Of a DNA stretch of 64,000 nucleotides, positions 36,811 through 50,440 are shown piece after piece. This DNA comes from Formicarius rufipectus. Its lineage: Eukaryota; Chordata; Aves; Passeriformes; Formicariidae. Location: assembly GCA_013399695.1 (NCBI GenBank), contig VXAU01003742.1:186001-250000 (forward strand). Reading direction: 5' to 3'. Position numbers and translations under genes: made by a program. How positions within the stretch are numbered: position 1 is the first letter of the stretch; the number at the start of each line of letters is the position of its first letter. A model generated the notes under the pieces. It saw only the letters and a list, made by a program, of their open reading frames with translations. It searched no databases and was not told the DNA's origin.

Positions 36811-37035
36811 CTTCCCCACATACAGCGGCTCCGTGCCCGTGTACTCCTCCACCACGAAGAACTGATTCCAGACCCAGCCACGCTTCACTCTCCCTCCGGC
36901 CAGCAGCGCAGGGTCCCCTGGCTGCCCGAGGCCAGGGCCCTCCACAGCCGTGTGCATGGCCCAGGACCCCAGCTCCTGGATGGCACAGAACAGCAGCAGC
37001 ATGGTCCACGAGAAGCCCTGCAGACCCTTCGCCAT
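36811..37035 (-). CDS. CDH22: CDH22 first coding exon: start codon, signal peptide, propeptide, start of EC1
   Basis: The ATG lies at 37035-37033 and the exon ends at 36811 before the donor GTAAGC, in phase 0. It encodes residues 1-75. Residues 1 to about 25 form a signal peptide with a hydrophobic core around WTMLLLFCAI. A short propeptide of about 25 residues follows and ends in RVKR (49-52), a furin-type site. The mature chain starts GWVWNQFF, with the two tryptophans (54 and 56, mature Trp2 and Trp4) that type II cadherins insert into the partner's EC1. It ends EEYTGTEPLYVGK. I chose this ATG because it is the first in frame and precedes a complete signal peptide. The exon's 5' edge is uncertain: an acceptor-like CTCATGCAG would start it at 37049, and a second candidate (CTGCCCTAAAG) lies about 40 bases further upstream. 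Confidence 0.95.
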
Positions 37036-40000
37036 TGCACTCTAGGAGGCTGCATGAGCAGGAGCTTTCGGACAGGCTGCCAGCATGCTTTAGGGCAGAG
37101 TAGGGGGGAAGTGCACACTAGCAGCGTGAGGCTGCCCAGTTAGTGCAGAGCATCCCCATAACCCTGCTGCATGCCGTGCCCTGCAGCAGGAGCACTCCTG
37201 TCCCAGCACGAGTCACATCTGTGACAAGAGGTGCCCCGGACTGCCCGCTGCGAGCGTGGGAGCAGTCAGTGCTGGTGCCTCACAGGCTGCTCCTGGGTCT
37301 CCAGAGAGGAGTCTGGCAGCTGGCATTTGTCCCCAGGGACAGAGCTGCACGGCTCCGTGCTCGGCAGCCGCCGGTCTCGCTGGGGAGTGGGGTGATGCAC
37401 AGCCTGCTGCCCACCCCACAGGCGGGCAGGGAATGCTGCCGCAGCAGCGTGTGGGGCACAGGCACCCACAAACCAGAGGCGAAGGAAAGCTTTTCCAAGT
37501 GTGTTTTCACAGAGGAGTTAACAGGATGAGCTGCTGTGGTCCAACGTCCTCTTGTCCTGGGGACAGCCTTGGGTTAGTGTGTGAGAAGTCTGGCAGTGCA
37601 GCTGCCTGTGCCACACGTGCAGTTCACAAGGTCATTTGTAACTCCCATCTTGAGGGGGATGACATCCCAGCACCTGGTGAAGGGTCTTTTGCCCAGATGA
37701 TTCCGGTCACTTCCATTCTCCGCTGGCTCAGACAGGGAGGTGCAGGGTGGCCAAGAACATCTCCAGAAACCTGGAAAAGGCCAAGATGTCAGTGTCAGAG
37801 TGAAAAAGCAGGGTTCCATATCCCCTCATGTTGCTCCTGCAGACTCAGTATTCCCAGGTGCCCCACAGCAGAGCCCAGCCCCACAGGTCCTGCCAGAGCA
37901 GAAGCATGGAAGAGAGGGTTGCAGAGCTCTCAGAAATGCAAACATCTGCTCCAGCAGGGACTCTGAGAACAAGGACCCACTGACAAGGGCATCTCCTCAC
38001 TACCACTGCCCTGGCTGCTGAGGTGAGCAAGGTCTGTGTCTGCAGGGAGTCATCACTGCACACTCTGTCAGATGTGTAGCAGCACCCCCAGCACTGCACA
38101 GGACCAGACCCACACTGGTCCTGCACGCTCAGGCAAGGCTCACCTGGGGGCTGCCAGTGCCTGACTATGGGAAATGCAGGCTGTCCAGCTGCTCCTGGGA
38201 GCCTTCCCTGCAGAAACCTTCCTGTCACCTCATTTCTGCAGCCATGGGCAGGAGAAAAGCATCTGTTCAAGAACTCACCACCTGGCTGACTTCAAAGGTA
38301 GCAGTTTAAGAAAGGACTGGTGTAAGTCTCAAGACACCCACAAGGCACTAAGGACTGAGACATGAGACCTTTGGCCAAGAGTTCATTGCATCCCGTGAGC
38401 ACCTGGGGAAAAGAGGCCTGATCAGGACATGGGGATGCAGCATCCATCCTGCACCAATGTCCTGAGCTTCCACGAGAGCTCTGCAATACCAGCCACAGCC
38501 TGAACTACTCATGAAACATGCACCAGACTGCAGAATTAATCTCCTGTCAGCTGTTTCTCTAAATAGGAGGGGGAAAGAGGATGAATGGAAAGGGAAATGG
38601 TCCTGGACCTGGTGCCCATCTACTCCCACTAGAAAGGGAACTGGACTGTGCTTGTCATCACACATCCCTCCATGAAACTAAAGAGCCCCAGCACTCCAGA
38701 GTAGGGACAGCTCCCAAGCTCTTCCAGCTCTTTCCCACACTTGCCATCCCCCTGTGTGACTACACCAAAAGGCCATTTCCCAAAGTATCCAGTGAGCTGC
38801 ACTGTGATTTCTGCATTCACTTGACTGGACAAACACTTCACTGGGAACCACGAGGCACTAGTGCCAGGCATTGTTATGTGCTGTTTGTGGTTCACAAGTA
38901 GTGTGTCACACAACATGCACAAATCTGTTCACCAAAAGTGCTCACACACATTCCACTCCACGCACACCTAAGACCCCTCATACACACTGCAGTCTTTCAT
39001 CCGTATTTGTGCCTCATCTGGGTGCACACACACTATACTCTACTCACACATGCACATCAGCTGTCACATGTGCCAGCCCTGTGCACTTCATGCTCTAAGG
39101 AACACAGGGTCTCCAGTGTATTTTTATGTTAGCAATCATGGTACAGATGCACTAACACTCCTTCCCACTCCTTCTCCCTGCCAGTCCATTTGTTATTAAG
39201 ACATCTCTGCACCAGCCAGGTAAGTTTGTTGGCAATGCCATGACTGTCTCTTGCAGCCAGGCTTTCCCATGCAGAAAGCCCTTCCCACTCCTGTTCCCAG
39301 CTGATGACCCACGTTTGCCAGTCTAGTGAGGATCATATTAAACACCAGAATATTTAATATTGGAGCCTTAGGGAAATGAGATGACCTGTAGGTGGGGGAT
39401 GGAGTGAGTCATCTCTTCCCACTGTTAGAAGACTCACAGGGTAAAGTAACTTCACAGAGATCATGGTGCCCCCTCTGCAGCAATGGAACTGATGCCTGAC
39501 CCACAACAGGCTTCAGAACAACAACACGTGCCAACGTGCCTTATCACGTTTACACAGGTACACAGAGAATACATATACTAAGATATGCTGTACCACTGTC
39601 ACAAACAGCATCTCTCCAATTTCTCACATCAGGGAGATTTGTGGTTATTTTGGAGGAAGTTCCACAGACAGTGAGAGATGTCAACAAACTGAACAGCACA
39701 GGTTGTGCCAGAGTAAGTTTCAGATCAGCACTCAAGGCAAACAGTAAGTGTGGGAAGAACACCCTATCCAGCATCTCTGCTCTGCCACTCTGCAACACTT
39801 TTGCAGGCAACGCCTCCAGCTGCAACCAAAGTCTGAGTACAATTGTACCTGGTAAATGCAACTGCCAGAAAGAGAACCTAAAAAAGAGAGTATTTCTCAG
39901 GACAACTACATCAGCAGAGCCTTAGGGAGAGGCAGCCACCAGCTGCTGAAGTGTCCCACTTTGCCCACCCAGCACCCTCTCCTTGTCATACTGGAACACA

Positions 40001-43000
40001 TCCATCCATGCTGGTTTATAAATCCCTGACAGAAGCCTGACAAGGCAGCAATGCCACTGCCAGGGAGCAGTTCTGCAAGAGCAAAGGCCTTCTGAACACA
40101 TGGGGAGGCTGAACAAAAACCAGTCCGATGGTCCAAGTCCTGGCACCACAAGTAACATCAGCAACCAGGGGTCCCAACCGAGCTGGCAGGAAGGCAGAAC
40201 ATTCCCCACTGGCTCCAGCACACAGTGCTCAGGGCACACAGCTGGCAGACAGCACCGTGACACAGCAAGAGCCACCTTCATTCTCTCCATCACACCATTT
40301 CACACCTGACTGGCAGCTGATTTCTCCATGACATGACTACCTGGGCCACACCCTGCAGACAGCCCTGCTCCTGGTTCAGAAATGGGCACTGTATCTTCTG
40401 TGGCAGCCTGGCTGGAGTTACAGCACATAAATGAAAGCAGCATAATCCAAAACACTACCAAAAACAACCAGTAAAAACAACAATTTATATGCACATACTA
40501 AGGCAAGGCAGAAAAGAGGAAGTGAGGGCAGAAGATGCTGCACTGGGTGAGCTCCACTCGAGCAGAGCTGCTCCCTGGCTGGGGGACAAGCTGGCCCACA
40601 GTTCCCAAGGCAACTTGTTCAGCCCTGTTGCATCTGAGCACTCCACAGAGCAGCTCCTGCCACAGAGATGAGAGTCCTGCTGAGCACCCATGGGCTGGGC
40701 TGCGTTGCTGTGGGAACTACAACCTTGTGTTTAGAGTCTCAGCTATTATGCTGCTTTTTATATTTAACAGACTTCTCATTCTACTGCTACGTCTGAGCTA
40801 ATGTGGTTTGCTGGTCTCACATGTCCAAAGTTCAGCTACACTCATCTGAGCTGTTTGCAAGCTCATCCCATGAGTGATGGAGGTGGTGTAACCCAATTTA
40901 GCTCGTTAGGTCCCACACTACAAAGCCCATTTACACAACCTATGGTGACCTCCAGTCCCCCAGACCCAGAGCCACCTCGAAAACCTGATCCAGAGACACA
41001 TCTGTAGCCAGGCTCATTGACACAAACTAGATCCTCCTTTTCCACCCACAAATTCTCGGCCTGTGTCTCTTCTGTCACAGCTTCAGGCCACAGCTGGGGT
41101 CAGGGTCATGTCTCTTCTCAGTGTGCACATCCTCAAGTCTTGCTTGTGGTCTTGAAGCAGCAGGAATCAAAGCACTACAGAAGGGCCTGTGGACAGGAAC
41201 CAAGACTAGCACTACATTTATTTCCTCATGTTATTGAAGACCTTTCACCAACAGCTGGAAGTGCCACTTCTCTCTGCCACACGTGAGCAGTGGGGTCATA
41301 AATAACCAGTGGGAGCTGCTGCAGCAGCAGCCAGCTCAGTCAACAGGGTCCCAGCAGGCAGCAGTACATATGTACCCATGTGGCAGGATTGCCCAAGGCA
41401 CTCACCACACCAGGCAGGTTTTCATGCATAGAGTGAAGCACCAAACCCTCACACAGCCCCAGGCCCAGAGTGATGTCCCCTCTCCTGCTGCTCTGCCATC
41501 CCTGCTTCCCAATTATCAGCACAACTCACCCCCTCCCCTTCCCACAAGAGCTTGTGCAGTTTGTTGGTGTGCATTTGGCACAGCTATACTGTACATCATG
41601 TTGACAGTAGAAATTACATCCTGAGCTTATGTTTTACACTGTGCTCTGTCAGAACTCACCGCAGCCCAGTGATCAGGACAAATTGAATAGCATCCCGTCC
41701 GTGTCAATATTTATTTCGTTTTACAAATGCAGGCTGATGCAGGAGAAAGTAGGCAGGGGGAGGGGGAAGACATGGGCAGGCAACAGCATACCAGGATAGC
41801 ACTGCCCAGTGCATCACAGTCCTGCATTACTGCCCAACACAGCTGAAGTCCCAAGGCCAGGGCAGTGGTGCTCCAGGAAGGATCAATCCCACTCAGGAGC
41901 TCATGCAGTGTTCCCCATGCCTGTAGCTCTACTGGGAGTGTTGGCACACCAGTACTATTCCTCCAAGACAAGCCCTTATAATTGGCAGAGAATGCAGAGG
42001 TACCCATCAGCTACCAAAAGATGCAATGGAGGGGAAGGAAAGCCCTCCCTCCTTGACCCCAGCCTGCTGTCTAAGTGAACTTGGGCTTGGATCCACTGCC
42101 TTGGCTACTCACTCCTCCCAGCAGAACAGCATCAGCTACTGTCATGAGCATCAGGACTGCTCCAACTGTTCAGAACAGCCACAAGGATGCTACAGAAGCT
42201 GCTGAGGAGCAAGGCAAGAGTAAGACACTGCTTGTGCCACCCTCAAGAAGGCAGAACCACGGAATGAATACCAAGCACAAGACAGGAGCTTCCAAAAGCC
42301 TGGGCTTTCTTTCTCTTTCCTATGGAACGCCCACAACTCAGAGGACACAAGGCTGCAGTGGGAGGGTTGCTGCTCAGAAACAATAGCTCAGTCCTGATCC
42401 CCATGGCCCTCTCACTGCTTTGAACAAGTTCAAACTGGGAGCAGCCATTATCCAGCTCCAGACCTACTACTCACCAAAGCCAAGGAAAGAGCAGCTCCCT
42501 GAGAGCCCAGAAGGTGTGCAGCAGGTCCAGCACCATCCACATGTGGCAGCTGTGTCACCATGAGGGAACAGACCACGTGCAAGCACAAGAGCAGTTCTGA
42601 GGACCACACTAGTGCCAGTTCAGTCTGCATCCACAGGAAGCCCACCTGCTTCATATCCAAGAGTGTGGGCAGCACAACAGCCCAGCCTCAGACAGACCTT
42701 GCTGGGAGACAGGGCAGGAAAAAGTCTGCAATTACTTCAGCAGCAATTCTTCTCTAGTACTGCCTAGAGAGCAGCAGCACAGTCTGTGACCACGTCTTCT
42801 CCTGTTAAACAGGATTCAAATCCGCTTAATGCTCCCTTTCCTGGGAAAAGGAACAGGCTGGCTAGAGCACGCTCCCCATATCTGTTGTATGAATGCAATA
42901 CAAGCATTGCAAGGCTGCTGTAAAGCTTTAAGATGGTTCATAATCTCCAAGCCTAGGGCTGACATGAACTCAGGCTCTCTGGAGCTCACTTTGTCTACTG

Positions 43001-46000
43001 GATATTGTAAGACAAGATAAGGCAAAGATGTTTTTTTTTTCTTTTATAAACTTCTCCTCAAAATCTAGAGACAAGGGATGAGGCAATCTTGCCAGACATA
43101 AGATAGCATCAACTCCAGACCAGGTAAGTGTGTCACAAGCAAGCTTCCAACATCCCACACACTGCCTCCTGATAATGAATGTAGTACCACACCAAGCCTG
43201 GACCACAGCACCGTGGCCAAGCACCCACCCATTATCCCCACAGCATCCCATGGTTCTTCCCTAGCATCCAAGAGGCATCCCATGGTTACCCCTTTGGACT
43301 GGACAATGGAATGGTCAGGCTACCCAGCTCTCTGCCCTACAGGGAGTGCTCTGCAGGTTTAAAACACCAGGGACCAACACCACAGCCTGGCTGTAGCTCC
43401 AACTTCCTCTGCACTGCTACAGCACCCACAGACCAGTGCCTGTGGCTGGAATAGTTAAACACACATGGCTAACAATTCTGCAAGGAACATCAGCACTGCA
43501 GAGAGCAAAGCTGTGGCATGCCCACACACGTCAAGATGGATTATGATCACAACCACCGTGCTGTAAGATCCCATTCCAGAGCAGATCCCATCAGTGGCAT
43601 CAGAGGCACAATGTTCAGATAAGGCTATATCAGAGCACTGGTGCCACAGAGCAACTTCCAGTTAGACAGGTTTTTGCCACTGAAGCTCTGGAACCTCTGT
43701 TTCATTGCTCTTCTGAAATGCATCCTGAAGAAGGGTGCCCTAATTCAGTGTCCTTTCCAGAATCCCAAAACATTTTGCCAACCAAGTGAAGGTTTTCTAG
43801 AGATACTTACCTGGATGGCACATAGCATCACAGTGTGTACAAATGCTGGACATCAGTGTCCAAGGGATTCAAAACTGTAGAGGTTTTTGAAAGAAGATAT
43901 TTAAATTACCTTTTTTTTTTCCTTATACAGTGAAACGATTGTGTAACAAGTTACTGAATGAGTATATCCCAAGTGCAGGCCCAGACTATGCAAAGCAATG
44001 TTTGGTAGCAATCTGCCTTTCAGCAAGTCCTCAGTCATGATAAAGAGCACAGAAGACAGGCAGGCAATGATAAAAATCAACTTCTCTCACTAATGTCACC
44101 CTAGCCTCAGCTTTGACAATAAGGCAGAAAGTCCATTAACCATAGTAAAACTGCAGTCATGCTTGTTCTTGAAGTAAATCTCTGGATTTCCTCTTTCTGT
44201 TTCCTTGGCAGTATTCTCCCAGCAAGGAACGTTATCTACCTTTCTTCTCAGATAAACTTGTACATAGTTCAGAAAAGTTGTTTTTTCCAGAGGAATATTT
44301 ATCTATGAATTGCTCAGGACTGTATGACTAAACATGCATCTTATCCCTTCTTTTTAAGTTGCTTTAAGTATAATTATTGTCCCCTTTGATGCTGCCCTGA
44401 GAAATTCTAATAGAAGAGTCAGGCAACTGCTGGAGAAGGAGCTATTCACAACCTTTTGACTTCTCATGTTCAGTCACTTACTGCTATCAGACACACTGGG
44501 AGGAACAGTATTTGTTAAAGCTCTAACACAAGCATTGTTTGGAAAGAAGTATTTTCAAAGTTCAGGAGATTTTTTTTTTTCCTCCAAATCTTCTCTGGTC
44601 CAAGTTTCAAAGAAATTTTAATTGCAAAGAAAATCTCAATGCTTGCCCTAGGGAAGAGGGTTTTACAGCCATAACGGTCTCGCTCTGCAGCAATTCTTTT
44701 CCAAATATGGAATTTTCATGCCTTGTCTACGTGAATACAATACTTTTAATTCGTCTTCAAAAACAATCTCTGAGAGGAGGTGGAGGCAGCCATCACAGCA
44801 TCTCTGTTCACAACTGCTGGGATGCATGGAGTTCCTCCTGCTGTGGAGAGAAATCTCCAGAGCTCAGAGCAAGTCTTTAATTTTAGGATCTGGACAGACA
44901 GCCATATCTGAAAGTCACTCCCTTACAAACACGCTGTAGAGAGTCAGAAGTGGCATTCCCAAAATATCTGCATCTTCTAAGGACCTCCTGAGGAGACAGA
45001 AGTGCTCCCACAGAGCAAGGCAGAGAACCCCCCCCCAAGCCTCCAGAGCCCCAGGCTGCACCCCATGGTACAGCCCAAGGACACACAGGCACCACCATCA
45101 CTCTCCCTTTGTCCCCTGTTGCCAATTCTTTGGGCCCTAAACTCCAGAAGTGACAAGAAAGGAAAGGCATGAGCCCAAAACAGGGCAAGTGGAATCAAAG
45201 CTGATGACCCAGACAACAGGGCAATTGGATAGGAGTTAAAGGACAAAGTAAAATAAAAAAAAAGCACAAAATGGAATTCTTCCACTTTGACAAATGTGGA
45301 GGGAATTGAGCTCTTTTAAGCCAATGTTTGGCAGATGCATGAATTATTTATCATTCAATATTGTGTGATTAAATGGAAAATTGAAGATGTTCACAGCTTT
45401 GTCTGCAACTTTCCACTTCTTGTGAATGTCTCCCCAAATTCCTACAGAGAATAACAAGTGGGTATTATACTGAGCCATAAGGGCTCAAAGAAACCTCCTT
45501 CAATTTGCTTCTCAGGGTTCAAGGTCATGTTCAGACTCAGTCCTCTGGTGAAATAAATACTTTCAGGTAGGTCTCTTGCTGCTGCTCACTCTTCCTCCCC
45601 ATACATGTTAATCCTCTTAGCAATTTTGTCCTTGGAAATCCCTCAGTCTTCCTGACAGGAGACATGAAACCCCTCTTCACAGAAAGCACAAGACCAAGGC
45701 AGTCCTTTCCATGGCATCACACTGTCATTTTAAGACTAAGTCCCCACAGGATCCTCCACAATGAAGCAGGGGAGTCATGAGGGAGGACAAGCAAGCAGCA
45801 AAAAACAGGACAAGACCTGTGGGGCTGCATGATCCAGTTGTGCAGAAACCAGATTAGAAGCAGGCACAAACTTCCTGTTGCAGACACCTTGGGCCAAAGG
45901 CACCAGAAGAGATGTGGCTTTCTCAGCACCTCAGGATGAGCCTGCAGCAATAAACAGCCATCAGGAAGGTGGAAGAATGAGTGTAATTAGTCTATTTAAT

Positions 46001-49000
46001 GCCAATTTCAGCTTGATCTTTCACACTTAAGAAAACTGTTACAAAGATTTTCTTATTTTCAAAGGAGCTCATTAAATAAAATTAGAAACAAGATAGTACA
46101 ATGGGTAAGAAAATTATTTCTGCAACAACCTGCTAAAATCCAGCACCGCCCTGTCTACACACAGGCTTTTCTGGCATGTGGAAGAAGAGGCTCCAGGCTC
46201 AAACCTTCCTGCTCTCCTGGACTTCCTGAGCAAACACACTGGGAAGAAAGGAAGGAATCTGGGTACCACAGGAATCCGAAGTGGAATGCTGCTCAGCTTC
46301 ATCCCCCAAAGAGGAAGCAAATACACTTTGCTAAGTCACAGCATTGCAGAGAACAGTCCACCACAGCCAGCAGAAACCCCTGACAGCTGAGTCTCCTACA
46401 CAGATTATACCTTTTGGCCAAGTCTGTTTGAAAGTCAGTATTGCCAAGAGGAGAACAGCAAGGAGTGGGCACCTAAGGCTACCCTGGTGATCAAAACCCT
46501 GCTAGGTCCCTCAGGCTGTATTTTGAGCAGAACCCGGACAGCAGTGAGCAGGCATTCTTGAGAATGAGCACCAGAGTGTCACAGCCCCACAGGAGCCCCT
46601 GGATGGTCACCCTGGAAAAGCCCCATTCAAAGCAAAGCTCACTTCCCACTCAAAGTACAACCAGCAGGGACCAGACCCTCTTGCTGGACCAGGGATCTGG
46701 AGAAGAAGGGCCAGGAATCCTCACAGCAAAGCACCCACCAGTGAACTGCAGAGAACAGCCTCCTCCAGCCTACAGCAGACTAAAAGACTACAACCTTCTT
46801 GTAAGCAACTTGCAGACAAACAGCAACAGGCTGCGTTTTGCATTCAGCCATTAATGATAGATGCATTATTTATTTGGAATCATTTGATTCATCCTACTAA
46901 TCACATCACCACTCCCAGCTTCTGACAGCACACAGCTTCTGGAGTTGTGCACGGGCAAGCTCAGTGGCCTCAGGGCTACCTCCCCTGCCCAGGAAAGGCA
47001 TGCAGGTTCTGCCCAAAGCTGCTCGCTGCCCTTGTGCAGATACCACAAGTCACTCCTCCTCTGGTGGCCAACACCCAGCTCTCCTGCATGCTGCCTGATG
47101 TCCAAAGAGCTGCTGAAACCAGCTCCTGCACCCAAGGGCTCTGTAGCAGGTTCAGAAGAAACCGGCACCACTGTCGCACTCCTCCTGCCCTGAGCCCTTC
47201 TCACACTTGGAGCTTGACCTCGTGCCATGGTTTAACTGCAGGACGAGGTGACCGTAATGAGTTTGTGTCAAATTCATGTGCCAGGCCAACAGCCCAGCAC
47301 CCGAGTCCCACAGAGCATCCCTCCCTGACGCTGCCAGGTGAACAGCCCCTTAAAGAGAACCCACACAGAACCTGATCTCCCTCAGAGCAGAGCAGCCCTT
47401 CCTCCCCTCCATGCCACAGCCCAGAATGTCCCACCTCTACCCCTCCAGGCACTCATGTACCAGCACTGTGCAGGCAAAACCCACATTGCAGAGACACCTT
47501 TCTCCAGAGGAACCAGTCCCTCAGGAAGGGACCAAGACAGGATGGGGAGACCCAGAGACAGGGATGGAGAGGTCACCTGCCCAGGGGTGCTGCATGGCTG
47601 AACAACCACACACAGCTGCACTACAGGCAGAGCTGCACTTGCATGCAAGTGAAGAAGCATTTCAGCATCCTGTCTGGTAGAATCAAATTTTTATATCCTT
47701 CCATACCCAGTAAATTCTGTTCACAAAGACCAAGAAAAAAAATGAAGCAAAAGCCTTAATAAATGCTGGAAGAGCAGGGAGCTCACACCAGCTCCCAGCC
47801 TAGCGTAGCTCCGGGATTATCTAGGCAATAGTTTATTTTTCTCTCCAGTATCATTTTCCCAGCTTGATCTCTACTGTCGCAGTATGATGGTTTCACCCCA
47901 TTAGCCTTGCTTAAGAAAGTGATCCCAGGACTGTGAGTGTTATTGCCCACATAAATCAGGAGGCTTTGAATACGGAGCACCTTTAAATAAACAGCTGATG
48001 GAAGTGAAGTTCCGGGATCATTATTAATAGCTTTTCATTTCTGTGTCCGCTGTGCTGTGACATTCTTTCCCAGCAGAAAGCCTCACTTCCTATCCCCAGT
48101 ACATCTGATCCCATGAGTCCTCTAGTCAGAATGAATGACTGTACCTTTGTGTTAATTGCATCGCCCGTTCCACAAACGGAATACTAATATTAACTAGCAG
48201 GAGGAGGAGAGTTTGCAGACCAGGAGTGATGGGACAGTTTAAAGAGAGGCACACCGACCCCTCTGCCTTTCCCTGGGCTAGTCCTCTTGAGGAAGGGCAG
48301 ATCCTGGCTGTCAGCACACACCAGCAGATGCTACAACAGGTGACGAGGTCCTGCTCCATTTCTGTCCTGTCTGACTTGCCCTGTACTGTACAACTTTCCC
48401 TGGTGTGCCAGCAATATCACACCTTTCACAGGCTCCCTGCAAGGAGAATAATGTCACTCTTCACATTTCAAACAGCTCCTGGAGGAGTCCAAAGGGACAC
48501 ACACCCCTGGAGAGCCAGCCACCGCAGAGTAGCCCAAACAGAACTTACTGGTGCTGTTCAAAGATTTTACCTGGCCAGATAAGAGTTTATTTTCCACTAG
48601 CATGACTTGTCCCAGGAGGAATCACTCTCCTCCTCCACCTTCAGCTATCAGGGACTCTAATGAGAGTTGCAGGCAGGGGCACAGCGACTCAGGGGTAGAC
48701 TTAAGGGCAGGAACAACTAACACCAGAGAAAGGCAAACCATTCCTCTCTCCCAGGGTAGTGAGTTTGGGACAGGATTAGACATCTCATCAAGAGGGATCT
48801 TGGTCACCTGCTGTGGGAGGCCCTGGCTTTGCTGCCAGCACTGACATACAGGTGCTCCCAGGTGGGATTCCCAAAATCTTCATGAGTAGGACCCAGAGTT
48901 GCCAATCCTGTTGCAGCCACAACTAAATCATCCCCCAGGTCTGTGGCCCTAGAAAAGAAACCAATTTTCTCCTTGGAAAAGGTGCTCAGGCTCTCTGAGG

Positions 49001-50426
49001 CACTTTGCCCAGAGAAAGGAGGAGATGACCCTGCTGACAGCCACTGACCAACATAAGTGCCTGCAGGAAGGTTCCACTGTGGCCCACATGCCCAGGAAGA
49101 GGATGGCATGGGCATTATGATTCTTCTGCTCTTTACTGAACAGACAAAAACAGATGGTCCTGCTGCTATAGCCCATCCCCAGTCTGCTTTTAGTGTTCTT
49201 GAGTCATGACCCCACACACAGGTCATGCTGCTCAAAGACAAAGCACAGGGGAGGAAAATATGCCAAAACAAGCCTGTTGTTTCTGTGACCTTTGCTGTGT
49301 ATAAACCCAAAGGCCTGCAGACAGCAGCAACCTCCAGGAACAGGTGATGGCTTTTGAATTTACTGCCTGCTCTTTTCCAAATCCAGTTCTCAGCAAGAGT
49401 TTCAGGACATAGATTCACCTGTGAGAGAGTCAAAGTCCAAACAAGCATCAGAAAACTGGAGTGTGGCTGAAAAAAGCTGAAAGAGACCATTACAGACGGG
49501 ACATACATTTCTTGAAGGGCTTAAAGACACAGAAAAGTAAAGTGTTAAATGTATCTCTGAATTTCCGAGCCCTTTTAGGGTCTGAATCATTTATATCATG
49601 ATGGACCAGAACAGCAGAGCCACATCGCTACTTCTCTGCAAAAACTGACTGTTTTGTCAGGTGAAGGAAAAAAAAAAAGTGAATCCTCCTCTGGGCCCTT
49701 CCAGTGCTCTATCTGCAGACTGTGGACCAGCATCCAGCAGCCCCAGAGAATCTTCAGGCAAAGGAAATACAGTGGGGAACTACATATGCACAACAACAAT
49801 GCTCAGTGTGTCACTAGAAATGCTGCTTTCCAACCACCAGACTTCAGCATCCCATTGAAGCATCACCTCTCAGCAGAGGCCAAATGTGCAAATTGCAGTT
49901 GAAAAGGAGAACATTTCTGAAAGCTGGAAGCACGTGAACACAGCAGGATGGAGCAGAATCCACAAGCAGCTTCACTTTAATGTTACTACCAAACCAATGG
50001 CACAATGAGGAAGGGACAGACTGGGAGCTCGGGGAACAACTACTCTGCTCAGCACAAATGATAAAGGGAGATTAATCGCCCAATTCCTCTCATCAGGTAT
50101 AAAGGTTCAGGGCTTTGGTGTAAAACTCCATCAGACAAGATCAGCATCTTCACTTCTGACATTCCCAGATGGACAGAGGACACAGTGTGGGGTTTTGCAC
50201 AGGCCTTATTTCACAATGAAGCCCTTTGCCACTCCTGGCAACAGTGAGACTATGAGAATCTTCTCAACTCAGCACATAGGCTTTGAAGGGTCTTTCCTCA
50301 TGTATCTACACACAGCAGGGACCTTGGAGCCTTGTATGTGGGTTCTAATGTTTTTATTATCAAAAAGAGTAAAGAGGGACTTGGTGAAGTAAGAGGCAGC
50401 AGAGCAGCCCAGGGAACAAAGGGAGA

Positions 50427-50440
50427 AAGAGAGAGAGAGA
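50427..50440. repeat. Short (GA)n microsatellite
   Basis: About seven GA dinucleotides lie in tandem after GGGAGAAA. A short (TA)n run lies nearby at about 50508-50516. Both are small simple repeats in the first intron. Confidence 0.7.

Noticed and set aside
36811..37035. Alternative assignment of the gene to CDH20, CDH24 or another type II cadherin
   Set aside because: All share the fold and exon pattern, but the segments TGTEPLYVGKIHSD, AGTIFLIDE, DINDSEP and LNKFVDPRF fit CDH22 better than the paralogues as I remember them. A tree built from a full alignment would settle it.
36322..37143. 273-codon plus-strand open frame overlapping the start-codon exon
   Set aside because: It is antisense to the CDH22 first coding exon, whose frame is certain; stop avoidance here partly mirrors the coding strand. 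No domain is recognisable.
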